Origin: Pleurodeles waltl
Taxonomy: Eukaryota; Chordata; Amphibia; Caudata; Salamandridae
Reading direction: 5' to 3'
Assembly: GCF_031143425.1 (NCBI RefSeq)
Contig: NC_090446.1
Coordinates: 653,191,717-653,255,716, forward strand
Length of the DNA: 64,000 nt
How positions within the stretch are numbered: position 1 is the first letter of the stretch; every line of letters begins with the position of its first letter. This document shows positions 21,221-30,000 of the stretch, in pieces. The notes below the pieces were generated by a model that ran no database searches, was not told the DNA's origin, and was given only the letters and a program-made list of their open reading frames with translations. A program made the translations under genes and the position numbers.

Positions 21221-21370
21221 GCATGTTCTGCAATAGCTCGCCATCTGGTGTTGGGCCGGAGTGTTACAAGTTGTTTTTCTTCGAAGAAGTCTTTCGAGTC
21301 ACGGGACCGAGTGACTCCTCCTTTTGTCTCCATTGCGCATGGGCGTCGACTCCATCCTCGATTGTTTTTT
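21221..21370 (+). repeat. Left terminal inverted repeat of DIRS copy B
   Basis: These 150 bp are the reverse complement of 26881-27030 with no difference found by eye. They contain CGAAGAAGTCTTTCGAGTCA, a strong local dyad, and CGTCGACTCC. Confidence 0.88.
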
Positions 21371-21588
21371 TTCCGCCATCGGGTTCGGACGTGTTCCTGT
21401 CGCTCCGAGTTTCGGAACAGAAAAAAATAGTTAATTTCGGAAGATTTTCGTCGGTATTGTTGCGTTCGGGATCGGCATACCTACATTCAACACCGCATCG
21501 AAGATCGAAGAGCTCCGGTGCCCTTCGGGGTAATTTTTCGATCCTCCGTCGGGGCCTGGCCGGCCCGACCGCGTGCTGAAGAACGCCG

Positions 21589-23634
21589 ATGGAACGGACC
21601 CCGTTCCGTTTCTGCCCCAAATGCCACAATAAATACCCCTACACAGACCAACACTTGGTCTGCAACCTGTGCCTGTCACCTGAGCACAGCGAAGACACCT
21701 GCGAGGCCTGTCGTGCGTTCCGGTCCAGAAAAACACTCCGAGACCGTCGAGCCAGAAGACTTCAAATGGCGTCCGCACCGACAGCCCGACGGGAGTTCGA
21801 GGAACAGGAAGAGGAAGGTACCTTCTCGATCCAAGACTCAGACTCCGAAGGATTCGACGATACACAAACCGTGAGTAAGACGTCGAAAACCACACAAAGA
21901 AACATTTACAAGGCCCAGGGGACGCCACTGCCACCAGGCCATGGCTCCACCCATAAATTCGGTGACCGACCGTCGGCACCGAAAAAGGCCAAAACAGTGC
22001 CGAGATCGTCCGACTCTGGTCGAGACACCGGCACGCAGCCTTCTCGGGACCGAGAAAGTGCTGGAGACAAGCCTCGACACCGAGATGCCGGTGTGGACAC
22101 GGCTCGACGCCGAGACAGCGGCACCGAAACAGATCGACGCCGAGAGGTTTCGGCCCCGAAAAGGAAAAAAGTCACCTCGGAGCCGAAAAAACACGCAGAC
22201 ACAGTTTCGACGCCGAAACAAACTGCAAGCGACCCAGCTTCAGGCTCTTATACAGAAGAGCACTCGCTAACCTCCCAAATGCAGAAGCATAGGTTTGAGG
22301 AAGAGCTACAAGCAACGGATGCGGACCATACGCAAAAGCGTATCTTCATTCAGCAGGGGACAGGAAAAATAAGCACCCTTCCCCCCATTAGGAGAAAGAG
22401 AAGGTTGGAGTTCCAGACGGAACAAGCACCACAACCAAAAGTGGTGAAAAGAGTTACACCACCACCCTCTCCTCCGCCCGTGATTAACGTTTCACCAGCA
22501 CAAACGCCATCACACTCCCCAGCTCACACCACCATGAGCCAGGGTGACCAAGACCAGGACGCATGGGACCTATACGACGCCCCAGTGTCAGATAACAGCC
22601 CAGAGGCATACCCTACAAAACCATCTCCACCAGAAGACAGCACCGCGTACTCTCAGGTGGTGGCTAGAGCAGCACAATTTCACAACGTAAGCCTCCACTC
22701 AGAACAGGTCGAGGATGATTTCCTGTTCAACACACTCTCCTCCACCCACAGCTCCTACCAAAGCCTGCCTATGCTCCCTGGTATGCTCCGGCACGCAAAA
22801 GACATATTTAAGGACCCGGTCAAAAGTAGGGCAATCACACCAAGGGTGGAAAAAAAGTATAAGCCGCCTCCTACAGACCCGGCTTTCATCACAACACAGC
22901 TGCCACCAGACTCTGTTGTTGTAGGAGCAGCTAGGAAAAGGGCCAACTCTCACACATCTGGAGATGCACCACCCCCAGATAAAGAAAGCCGCAAGTTTGA
23001 TGCAGCTGGTAAAAGAGTCGCAGCACAAGCTGCAAACCAGTGGCGCATCGCGAACTCCCAGGCACTACTTGCGCGCTATGACAGAGCCCACTGGGACGAG
23101 ATGCAACATCTCATTGAACATCTGCCCAAAGACTTCCAAAATAGGGCAAAACAAGTGGTTGAGGAGGGACAGGCCATCTCCAACAACCAGATCCGCTCCT
23201 CCATGGACGCTGCAGATACAGCTGCACGGACAATTAATACATCTGTAACTATCAGAAGGCATGCATGGCTCCGAACGTCTGGATTTAAACCAGAGATTCA
23301 ACAAGCAGTTCTCAATATGCCTTTTAATGAAAAAGAACTGTTCGGTCCAGAAGTGGACACAGCGATTGAGAAACTCAAAAAAGATACGGACACTGCCAAA
23401 GCCATGGGCGCACTCTACTCCCCGCAGAGCAGAGGGAATTACAGCTCATTCCGTAAACCGCCCTTTCGAGGGGGGTTTCGGGGTCAAAGCACACAAGCCA
23501 GCACCTCACAAGCCACACCGTCCAGTTACCAAGGACAGTATAGAGGAGGTTTTCGTGGACAATATAGAGGAGGGCAATTCCCTAGAAATAGAGGAAGATT
23601 CCAAAGCCCCAAAACCCCTACTACTAAACAGTGA
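21589..23634 (+). CDS. gag: DIRS Gag-like protein, copy B
   Basis: A 681-residue protein. The N-terminal Cys/His array (C9, C12, H22, C25, C28, H33, C38, C41) has exactly the spacing seen in copy A, although the sequence between differs. A long charged region rich in Arg/Asp/Lys/Thr follows, then a Pro-rich segment near residue 300, then the conserved Gag C-terminal domain (HAWLRTSGFKPE, LNMPFNEKELFG) and a tail with FRGG/YRGGFRGQ repeats. The presumed role is RNA packaging. It stops at TGA (23632-23634, followed by C), and the same frame then remains open to 26586. The final 374 bases overlap the RT frame. Confidence 0.88.
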   Translation: MERTPFRFCPKCHNKYPYTDQHLVCNLCLSPEHSEDTCEACRAFRSRKTLRDRRARRLQMASAPTARREFEEQEEEGTFSIQDSDSEGFDDTQTVSKTSKTTQRNIYKAQGTPLPPGHGSTHKFGDRPSAPKKAKTVPRSSDSGRDTGTQPSRDRESAGDKPRHRDAGVDTARRRDSGTETDRRREVSAPKRKKVTSEPKKHADTVSTPKQTASDPASGSYTEEHSLTSQMQKHRFEEELQATDADHTQKRIFIQQGTGKISTLPPIRRKRRLEFQTEQAPQPKVVKRVTPPPSPPPVINVSPAQTPSHSPAHTTMSQGDQDQDAWDLYDAPVSDNSPEAYPTKPSPPEDSTAYSQVVARAAQFHNVSLHSEQVEDDFLFNTLSSTHSSYQSLPMLPGMLRHAKDIFKDPVKSRAITPRVEKKYKPPPTDPAFITTQLPPDSVVVGAARKRANSHTSGDAPPPDKESRKFDAAGKRVAAQAANQWRIANSQALLARYDRAHWDEMQHLIEHLPKDFQNRAKQVVEEGQAISNNQIRSSMDAADTAARTINTSVTIRRHAWLRTSGFKPEIQQAVLNMPFNEKELFGPEVDTAIEKLKKDTDTAKAMGALYSPQSRGNYSSFRKPPFRGGFRGQSTQASTSQATPSSYQGQYRGGFRGQYRGGQFPRNRGRFQSPKTPTTKQ

Positions 23635-25534
23635 CTCACATGTCACTCACCCCCTCCACACAACACCAGTGGGGGGACGAATAGGTCATTATTACAGAGC
23701 ATGGGAGAAAATCACTACAGACACTTGGGTTCTAGCAATTATCCAACATGGTTACTGCATAGAATTTCTACAGTTCCCTCCAAACATACCACCAAAAGCA
23801 CAAAATTTAACAACACACCATTCCAATCTCCTAGAGATAGAAGTGCAGGCACTATTGCAAAAGAATGCAATCGAATTAGTGCCAAACACACAAATAAACA
23901 CAGGAGTTTACTCACTGTACTTTCTGATACCAAAGAAGGACAAAACACTGAGACCAATCCTAGACCTCAGAGTAGTCAACACTTTCATCAAATCAGACCA
24001 CTTCCACATGGTCACACTACAAGAAGTATTGCCATTGCTAAAGCTGCACGACTACATGGCAACTTTAGACCTCAAGGATGCTTATTTCCATATACCAATT
24101 CACCCATCGCACAGGAAATACCTAAGGTTTGTATTCAAAGGAATACATTACCAATTCAAGGTACTGCCTTTCGGATTAACAACCGCACCAAGAGTCTTTA
24201 CCAAATGTCTAGCGGTAGTCGCTGCACACATCAGAAGGCAGCAAATACATGTGTTCCCATATCTAGACGACTGGCTAATCAAGGCCCATTCGTTAATAGA
24301 GTGCTCAAATCACACAAATCATATCATACAAACCCTCTTCAAACTAGGGTTCACCGTCAATTTCACAAAATCCAAGATTCGGCCACGCAAGGTACAACAA
24401 TACCTGGGAGCCATAATAGACACATCAAAGGGAGTAGCCACTCCAAGTCCACAAAGAATTCAAAATTTCAACACCATCATACAACGCATGTATCCAACAC
24501 AAAAGATACAAACAAAGATGGTATTACAACTCCTAGGCATGATGTCATCATGCATAGCCATTGTCCCAAACGCAAGACTGCACATGAGGCCCTTACAACA
24601 ATGCCTAGCATCACAGTGGTCTCAAGCACAGGGTCACCTTCTAGATCTGGTGTTAATAGACCGCCAAACTTACCTCTCGCTTCTGTGGTGGAACAACATA
24701 AATTTAAACAAGGGGCGGCCTTTTCAAGACCCAGTGCCACAATACGTAATAACAACAGATGCTTCCATGACAGGGTGGGGAGCACACCTCGATCAACACA
24801 GCATACAAGGACAATGGAACGTACATCAAACAAAACTGCATATCAATCACCTAGAACTTCTTGCAGTTTTTCAAGCACTAAAAGCTTTCCAACCAATAAT
24901 AGTTCACAAATACATTCTCGTCAAAACAGACAACATGACAACAATGTATTATCTAAACAAGCAGGGAGGGACGCACTCCACGCAGTTAAGCATGTTAGCA
25001 CAAAAAATTTGGCATTGGGCAATTCACAACCAAATTCGCCTAATTGCACAGTTTATACCAGGGATACAAAATCAACTCGCAGACAATCTCTCTCGAGATC
25101 ACCAACAGGTCCACGAATGGGAAATTCACCCCCAAATACTGAACACTTATTTCAAACTCTGGGGAACACCTCAGATAGACTTGTTTGCGACAAGGGAGAA
25201 CGCAAAATGCCAAAACTTCGCATCCAGATACCCACACAAACAATCCCAAGGCAATGCCCTATGGATGAACTGGTCAGGGATATTTGCTTACGCTTTTCCT
25301 CCTCTCCCTCTCCTTCCTTACCTGGTAAACAAACTCAGTCAAAGCAAACTCAAACTCATATTGATAGCACCAACTTGGGCAAGGCAACCCTGGTACACAA
25401 CGCTGCTAGACCTATCAGTGGTACCCTGCATCAAATTGCCCAACAGGCCAGATCTGTTGACACAGCACAACCAAAAGATCAGACACCCAGATCCAGCATC
25501 GCTGAATCTAGCAATCTGGCTCCTGAAATCCTAG
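23261..25534 (+). CDS. pol: DIRS reverse transcriptase / RNase H / methyltransferase-like polyprotein, copy B
   Basis: A 757-residue open frame, +1 to Gag. RT homology starts around 23640 (GGRIGHYYRAWEKITTDTW), so the first ATG at 23261 may not be the real start. The palm motif YLDDW is at residue 334 (position 24260), preceded by DLKDAYFHIPIHPSHRKYLRF and VLPFGLTTAPRVFTK. RNase H shows TTDASMTGWGAHL, HINHLELLAV and KTDNMTTMYYLNKQGG. The MT-like end has DLFATRENAKC, YAFPPLPLLPYL and LIAPTWARQPWY. The product should synthesise the DNA copy of the element. It is intact and is overlapped from 23701 onward by the recombinase frame. Confidence 0.9.
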   Translation: MHGSERLDLNQRFNKQFSICLLMKKNCSVQKWTQRLRNSKKIRTLPKPWAHSTPRRAEGITAHSVNRPFEGGFGVKAHKPAPHKPHRPVTKDSIEEVFVDNIEEGNSLEIEEDSKAPKPLLLNSDSHVTHPLHTTPVGGRIGHYYRAWEKITTDTWVLAIIQHGYCIEFLQFPPNIPPKAQNLTTHHSNLLEIEVQALLQKNAIELVPNTQINTGVYSLYFLIPKKDKTLRPILDLRVVNTFIKSDHFHMVTLQEVLPLLKLHDYMATLDLKDAYFHIPIHPSHRKYLRFVFKGIHYQFKVLPFGLTTAPRVFTKCLAVVAAHIRRQQIHVFPYLDDWLIKAHSLIECSNHTNHIIQTLFKLGFTVNFTKSKIRPRKVQQYLGAIIDTSKGVATPSPQRIQNFNTIIQRMYPTQKIQTKMVLQLLGMMSSCIAIVPNARLHMRPLQQCLASQWSQAQGHLLDLVLIDRQTYLSLLWWNNINLNKGRPFQDPVPQYVITTDASMTGWGAHLDQHSIQGQWNVHQTKLHINHLELLAVFQALKAFQPIIVHKYILVKTDNMTTMYYLNKQGGTHSTQLSMLAQKIWHWAIHNQIRLIAQFIPGIQNQLADNLSRDHQQVHEWEIHPQILNTYFKLWGTPQIDLFATRENAKCQNFASRYPHKQSQGNALWMNWSGIFAYAFPPLPLLPYLVNKLSQSKLKLILIAPTWARQPWYTTLLDLSVVPCIKLPNRPDLLTQHNQKIRHPDPASLNLAIWLLKS

Positions 25535-26586
25535 AATTCGGGCACTTACAACTTACCCAAGAATGTATGGAAGTCATAAAACAAGCAAGAAGGCCATCCA
25601 CCAGGCACTGCTATGCAAGTAAATGGAAGAGGTTTGTTTGCTACTGCCATATTAATCAAATACAACCATTACACACAACTCCAGAACATGTAGTGGGTTA
25701 CTTGCTTCACTTACAAAAATCTAACCTAGCTTTCTCTTCCATTAAGATTCACCTTGCAGCAATATCTGCATACCTGCAGACTACCTATTCAACTTCCCTA
25801 TATAAAATACCAGTCATTAAAGCATTCATGGAGGGCCTTAGGAGAATTATACCACCAAGAACACTACCTGTTCCTTCATGGAACCTAAATGTTGTCCTAA
25901 CTAGACTTATGGGTCCACCTTTTGAACCCATGCACTCCTGCGACATACAGTTCCTAACCTGGAAGGTGGCATTTCTCATCGCCATTACTTCCCTGAGAAG
26001 AGTAAGCGAGATTCAGGCGTTTACTATACAGGAACCTTTTATACAACTACACAAAAATAAAGTCGTCCTAAGGACCAATCCTAAATTTTTGCCAAAGGTT
26101 ATTTCACCGTTCCATCTAAATCAAACAGTGGAACTTCCGGTGTTCTTTCCACAGCCAGATACCGTAGCTGAAAGGGCACTACATACATTAGATGTCAAAA
26201 GAGCATTAATGTATTACATTGACAGAACAAAGAACATCAGAAAGACTAAACAACTCTTTATTGCATTTCAAAAACCTCATGCAGGAAACCCAATTTCAAA
26301 ACAAGGTATAGCCAGATGGATAGTTAAATGCATCCAAATCTGCTACCTTAAAGCTAAACGACAGCTGCCCATTACACCAAGGGCACACTCAACCAGAAAA
26401 AAAGGTGCTACCATGGCCTTTCTAGGAAACATCCCAATGCAAGAAATATGTAAGGCAGCCACATGGTCTACGCCTCACACATTCACCAAGCACTACTGTG
26501 TAGACGTGTTATCCGCACAACAAGCCACAGTAGGTCAAGCTGTACTAAGGACATTATTTCAGACTACTTCCACTCCTACAGGCTGA
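23701..26586 (+). CDS. DIRS tyrosine recombinase with long N-terminal overlapping extension, copy B
   Basis: A 961-residue open frame in the Gag frame. The recombinase domain covers about residues 615-961: core-binding region (RHCYASKWKRF, IKIHLAAISAYL) and catalytic residues Arg in SLRRVSEI (R767), HSTR (H896, R899) and KHYCVD (Y932). The preceding 600 residues are Thr/Ser/Asn/Lys/Arg-rich, read opposite the RT/RNase H/MT gene, and contain no stop. The first ATG after the Gag stop sits at the same aligned place as in copy A: both start MG and include HLGS. An internal start at 25567 would lose part of the core-binding region. The expected role is integration of the circular intermediate. Confidence 0.82.
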   Translation: MGENHYRHLGSSNYPTWLLHRISTVPSKHTTKSTKFNNTPFQSPRDRSAGTIAKECNRISAKHTNKHRSLLTVLSDTKEGQNTETNPRPQSSQHFHQIRPLPHGHTTRSIAIAKAARLHGNFRPQGCLFPYTNSPIAQEIPKVCIQRNTLPIQGTAFRINNRTKSLYQMSSGSRCTHQKAANTCVPISRRLANQGPFVNRVLKSHKSYHTNPLQTRVHRQFHKIQDSATQGTTIPGSHNRHIKGSSHSKSTKNSKFQHHHTTHVSNTKDTNKDGITTPRHDVIMHSHCPKRKTAHEALTTMPSITVVSSTGSPSRSGVNRPPNLPLASVVEQHKFKQGAAFSRPSATIRNNNRCFHDRVGSTPRSTQHTRTMERTSNKTAYQSPRTSCSFSSTKSFPTNNSSQIHSRQNRQHDNNVLSKQAGRDALHAVKHVSTKNLALGNSQPNSPNCTVYTRDTKSTRRQSLSRSPTGPRMGNSPPNTEHLFQTLGNTSDRLVCDKGERKMPKLRIQIPTQTIPRQCPMDELVRDICLRFSSSPSPSLPGKQTQSKQTQTHIDSTNLGKATLVHNAARPISGTLHQIAQQARSVDTAQPKDQTPRSSIAESSNLAPEILEFGHLQLTQECMEVIKQARRPSTRHCYASKWKRFVCYCHINQIQPLHTTPEHVVGYLLHLQKSNLAFSSIKIHLAAISAYLQTTYSTSLYKIPVIKAFMEGLRRIIPPRTLPVPSWNLNVVLTRLMGPPFEPMHSCDIQFLTWKVAFLIAITSLRRVSEIQAFTIQEPFIQLHKNKVVLRTNPKFLPKVISPFHLNQTVELPVFFPQPDTVAERALHTLDVKRALMYYIDRTKNIRKTKQLFIAFQKPHAGNPISKQGIARWIVKCIQICYLKAKRQLPITPRAHSTRKKGATMAFLGNIPMQEICKAATWSTPHTFTKHYCVDVLSAQQATVGQAVLRTLFQTTSTPTG

Positions 26587-26620
26587 TCCACCGCTTTTGG
26601 GGAAATAACTGCTTACTAGT

Positions 26621-26728
26621 CTATTGCAGAACATGCGTATCTACAGCGACAGATGCCATCGAACTGAAAATGTCACTTACCCAGTGTACATCTGTTCGTG
26701 GCATCAGTCGCAGTAGATTCGCATGTGC
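26621..26728 (+). repeat. Internal complementary region of DIRS copy B
   Basis: Positions 26621-26664 are the exact reverse complement of the left end (21193-21236), and the rest is the reverse complement of the right end (about 27024-27085). The junction GAAC|TGAAAATG therefore gives the circle joint. It starts 34 bp after the recombinase stop. Confidence 0.88.
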
Positions 26729-26880
26729 CCACCCGCCTCCCCGGGAGCCTGTAGCAGTTTGGAAGTTACCTTCAATTATTTATATATGTATCATCTCAAC
26801 CTTAAATAAGTGCATACTTAGTCACTCCATTGCATGGGCACTATTACTACAATTCAACTCCTACCTCACCCTCTGCGGGG

Positions 26881-27030
26881 AAAAACAATCGAGGATGGAG
26901 TCGACGCCCATGCGCAATGGAGACAAAAGGAGGAGTCACTCGGTCCCGTGACTCGAAAGACTTCTTCGAAGAAAAACAACTTGTAACACTCCGGCCCAAC
27001 ACCAGATGGCGAGCTATTGCAGAACATGCG
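26881..27030 (-). repeat. Right terminal inverted repeat of DIRS copy B
   Basis: Reverse complement of 21221-21370. It is followed by about 55 bp of unpaired right end containing GGTAAGTGAC at 27069-27078, the counterpart of the terminal motif of copies A and C. Confidence 0.88.
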
Positions 27031-27085
27031 AATCTACTGCGACTGATGCCACGAACAGATGTACACTGGGTAAGTGACATTTTCA

Positions 27086-30000
27086 TTCTGGAACCTTTTC
27101 AGTGCCTCACACTGTTCTATAGATGGCTACAAAATGAATCGGGCTTTTCCCTGTGTCCGAAAATTGTGAATTTGTCATTAGAGTCGAAAAACGTATAGTA
27201 TTTTACTTCTTCTCAACAGGGTATTTTCTTACAATCCTATTTTTTCCGATGATCACCAACTTGGTCTTATTTTACTTGTTCACAAGACACCACTATCTGG
27301 ATTCTGATGCATGGAATGAGACTTGATTAAGTAGGGTGGTCTGCAGTATTTTCTGGTCTGTATGAATGCTTCTCTAGTCCTCATATATCCCTGTACTTCT
27401 TTGTGACTACTTCTAGGGGAATCAGTCCTGGTGAGTTTTATATGTGGGGAGGAAAATTTATTAGAACAGGTTGCCTTCAAACACTCCTTTTCTAATGAAT
27501 ACTTCAAATCCCTGCAGGTTCCGCACCACCCTGCCATCTATGTGGCTACTAATTCGTCTGTAATGCTTTTCTTCTCATGTACTTAGATCTGGGCTCTGCT
27601 TGGTTATCATAGAAGAAGTATAATGATGCAAAAGTGACATCACTGATTGATGCCCACTAAGTAAGTCACACCAGTGTTGGTGAAGTTCCTTCGGTCTTCT
27701 GCAAAATGCCTATACCGGCACAGCAGGTAACCTTACGAACAGGTGATCTGAAATAGACCCATGCAATAAACGTGTCAGTATAACATTCAAATATACTAAC
27801 TTCTACAGCCACTAATGTTCCTGGTACACAATATTACCATAATCTTTCTAAAGGGACCAAGTGATCTGGATTTTTGCCTCTCTCATGTATGGCAATGAAA
27901 GATGTTGTGCTGGGCAGAATGTGCTGTCACAGAAATTCAGTTGGTGCATGGTTGTCGGTTCATTTATGTGACTTTGTCCTATTCTCCATTGCTCTGGCAG
28001 GTGTTGTCTTGATTGGAAATCAATTGTTCTGCTGCTGTCAGTGATTCAGAATTTTAAAATGCTTTGTTCTAGACCTAAAATATATTTCTTTAGTGCTGTT
28101 CCTTTTTTCCTGTGAAGTATTTGAGTTCCAAAACTACAATAAAGCTAACATTTCAAACAATAAAAATCGAAAACCTAATCAGATAAATAGTTATATTTAA
28201 TAAACAAAATGACAAATTCCAGTAAGGTGAAGCAGAGATATGAATTTTTAAAGTTTTAAGTAGAAATATGCCAAAAAGCACAAAGCACTTATGATGGTCA
28301 GTGGTCACTGTAAACCTGGACCTAGGCACAAATTATGGCTGACCTTGATGGAGCATGGTTTGAATAAACCAACCAGATTCATCCTGGTCAAAGGTTTTAC
28401 CTTCTGACTTTTAGGCCCCAGTCCACCACATGAGTGCACTTCTAAAGCTCCTCAGGCAAGGCACTTGGAGACTGTCAAGCAGAGGCCAGCAGCAGGGTGC
28501 AGTTCAGGTTTAGTTGCCACTGGTCTGCTAGGTATTTTCAGGAAAAGGAGTCTTTCAGCTGCTTGTCTACCTGTAACAACACAGGTCAACCAACCGACCC
28601 CTAGAGTCCACTTCTTTGTACTGGGTATGAGAGGGAGCATGCCCAGCCCTCTTCTGATCTGTCGCAGGTCCAGAAAGGGTTCTGAAGTGGATGCCTGAAG
28701 GTGCCACATTTATGCCTGCTAGTGGGTGACTCGTAGGCATAGCCTAACCAAAGTATTCACTAGTTCCTGCTTGCCCTATTGCAAACAGGCTCATAATGCC
28801 ATGGGTCAGGGCATTTTCAAGATGGTGAAAGTCTTCAACCATACCAAACTTGGCTTTGAGGACTAGCTGTGTGTGTGTGGCGAGTGTACTATTGTAATTC
28901 CAATGTCCCCCCCGCATCAAGCATGTAAATCCAGTTTGAAGCAGATACCTTACCCACAACAATTCCGAATACAGAAGTCTGGTAGGATAAGCAGAGTTCT
29001 TCAGCAACCTTACAGGGGATCCTCAAGAATTGCCTTGGCATCCTGTTCTCTCCCTTTTAAGTTTGCCCCAAGAGTTACATGTGACACAGCAGACCTGCCA
29101 AGCAGACATTGACACCGTGCTTTGAAAAGGAGGCCCAGAGTACCCACACTGCATATTCTGTGGAGTCCAGGGGAATCATATCTGCCCGTTTTAGCCAGTC
29201 TGTTGTTTGTTCCTGTAAGGCATTCAACACCTAGAAGGGCTGAGCCCACACATAGCTCTCTGAATTGACTGAGAGCTAACAGAGGATTATGCTAATTAGC
29301 CTTCTGATAGTTCAGGCAGGTAAAGGGTAACTTTCTGAAAGTTAAGTTTCCTAAATATGTATTCAAGATTAGACTTCACTATTAAATTGGATGTTCAATA
29401 GCTATTTAAAATAGTTGTTTTAGTTATTTGTTTTGCTAGGCCCATTTCCCAGATACAGTATTAGTATTTTGATCTGTACTCTGATTTACACATACGTGAG
29501 GCTTGCCACAGAGATAATAGCACTTTGGCCCTTGTTACTGTTGGGACATGCTAACATTAATTTTCTACAGGCCCCACTTTTAAGTACAATGCATCTTGCC
29601 TTGTGGCCTAAATGGCCTACATTAGGGTGACATACTAATATTTAAAAGTGATATTTTTACCTGTTAGAGGGCTATCTGAACAAGCTGCACTGCAGTTTTA
29701 TAGTACAACAGCCAGGCTACACATGGTAGGCTTGAAGTCATGTTTTCACTGTCAATATAGTGGATGGCATGTTGGGTGTTGCAGTCCACTACGGGCAAGT
29801 AGCGTCCGGGCCCACTGTGCTCTTTCTACACTGTATACTAGGGAGTTATATGCAAGTTAAATGTGTCAGTTGTGAATAAGCTAGTTCGACCCGTTTTAAA
29901 GGGGGAGCGCAAGTACTTTTACTCTTGGTGAGCAGAGATAAAGTGCACAGAGTTCTAAAGCCAGCAAAAATATTGGTCCTGCAAAAGGTGAAATATCCGT

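Larger units (their letters stand above)
21193..27085 (+). mobile_element. DIRS retrotransposon copy B, apparently complete
   Basis: 5.9-kb element in the 21.3-kb CPEB4 intron, sense to the gene. The internal complementary region reproduces, in reverse, the sequence starting GTTCGATGG at 21193 and the sequence ending ACATTTTCA at 27085, which fixes both edges to the base. Gag, RT/RNase H/MT and recombinase are all uninterrupted. Sequence and codon choice (A/C-rich coding strand) differ strongly from copy A, so this is a separate lineage, not a recent duplicate. The order and overlaps of its frames are the same. No target-site duplication is visible. Confidence 0.93.
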
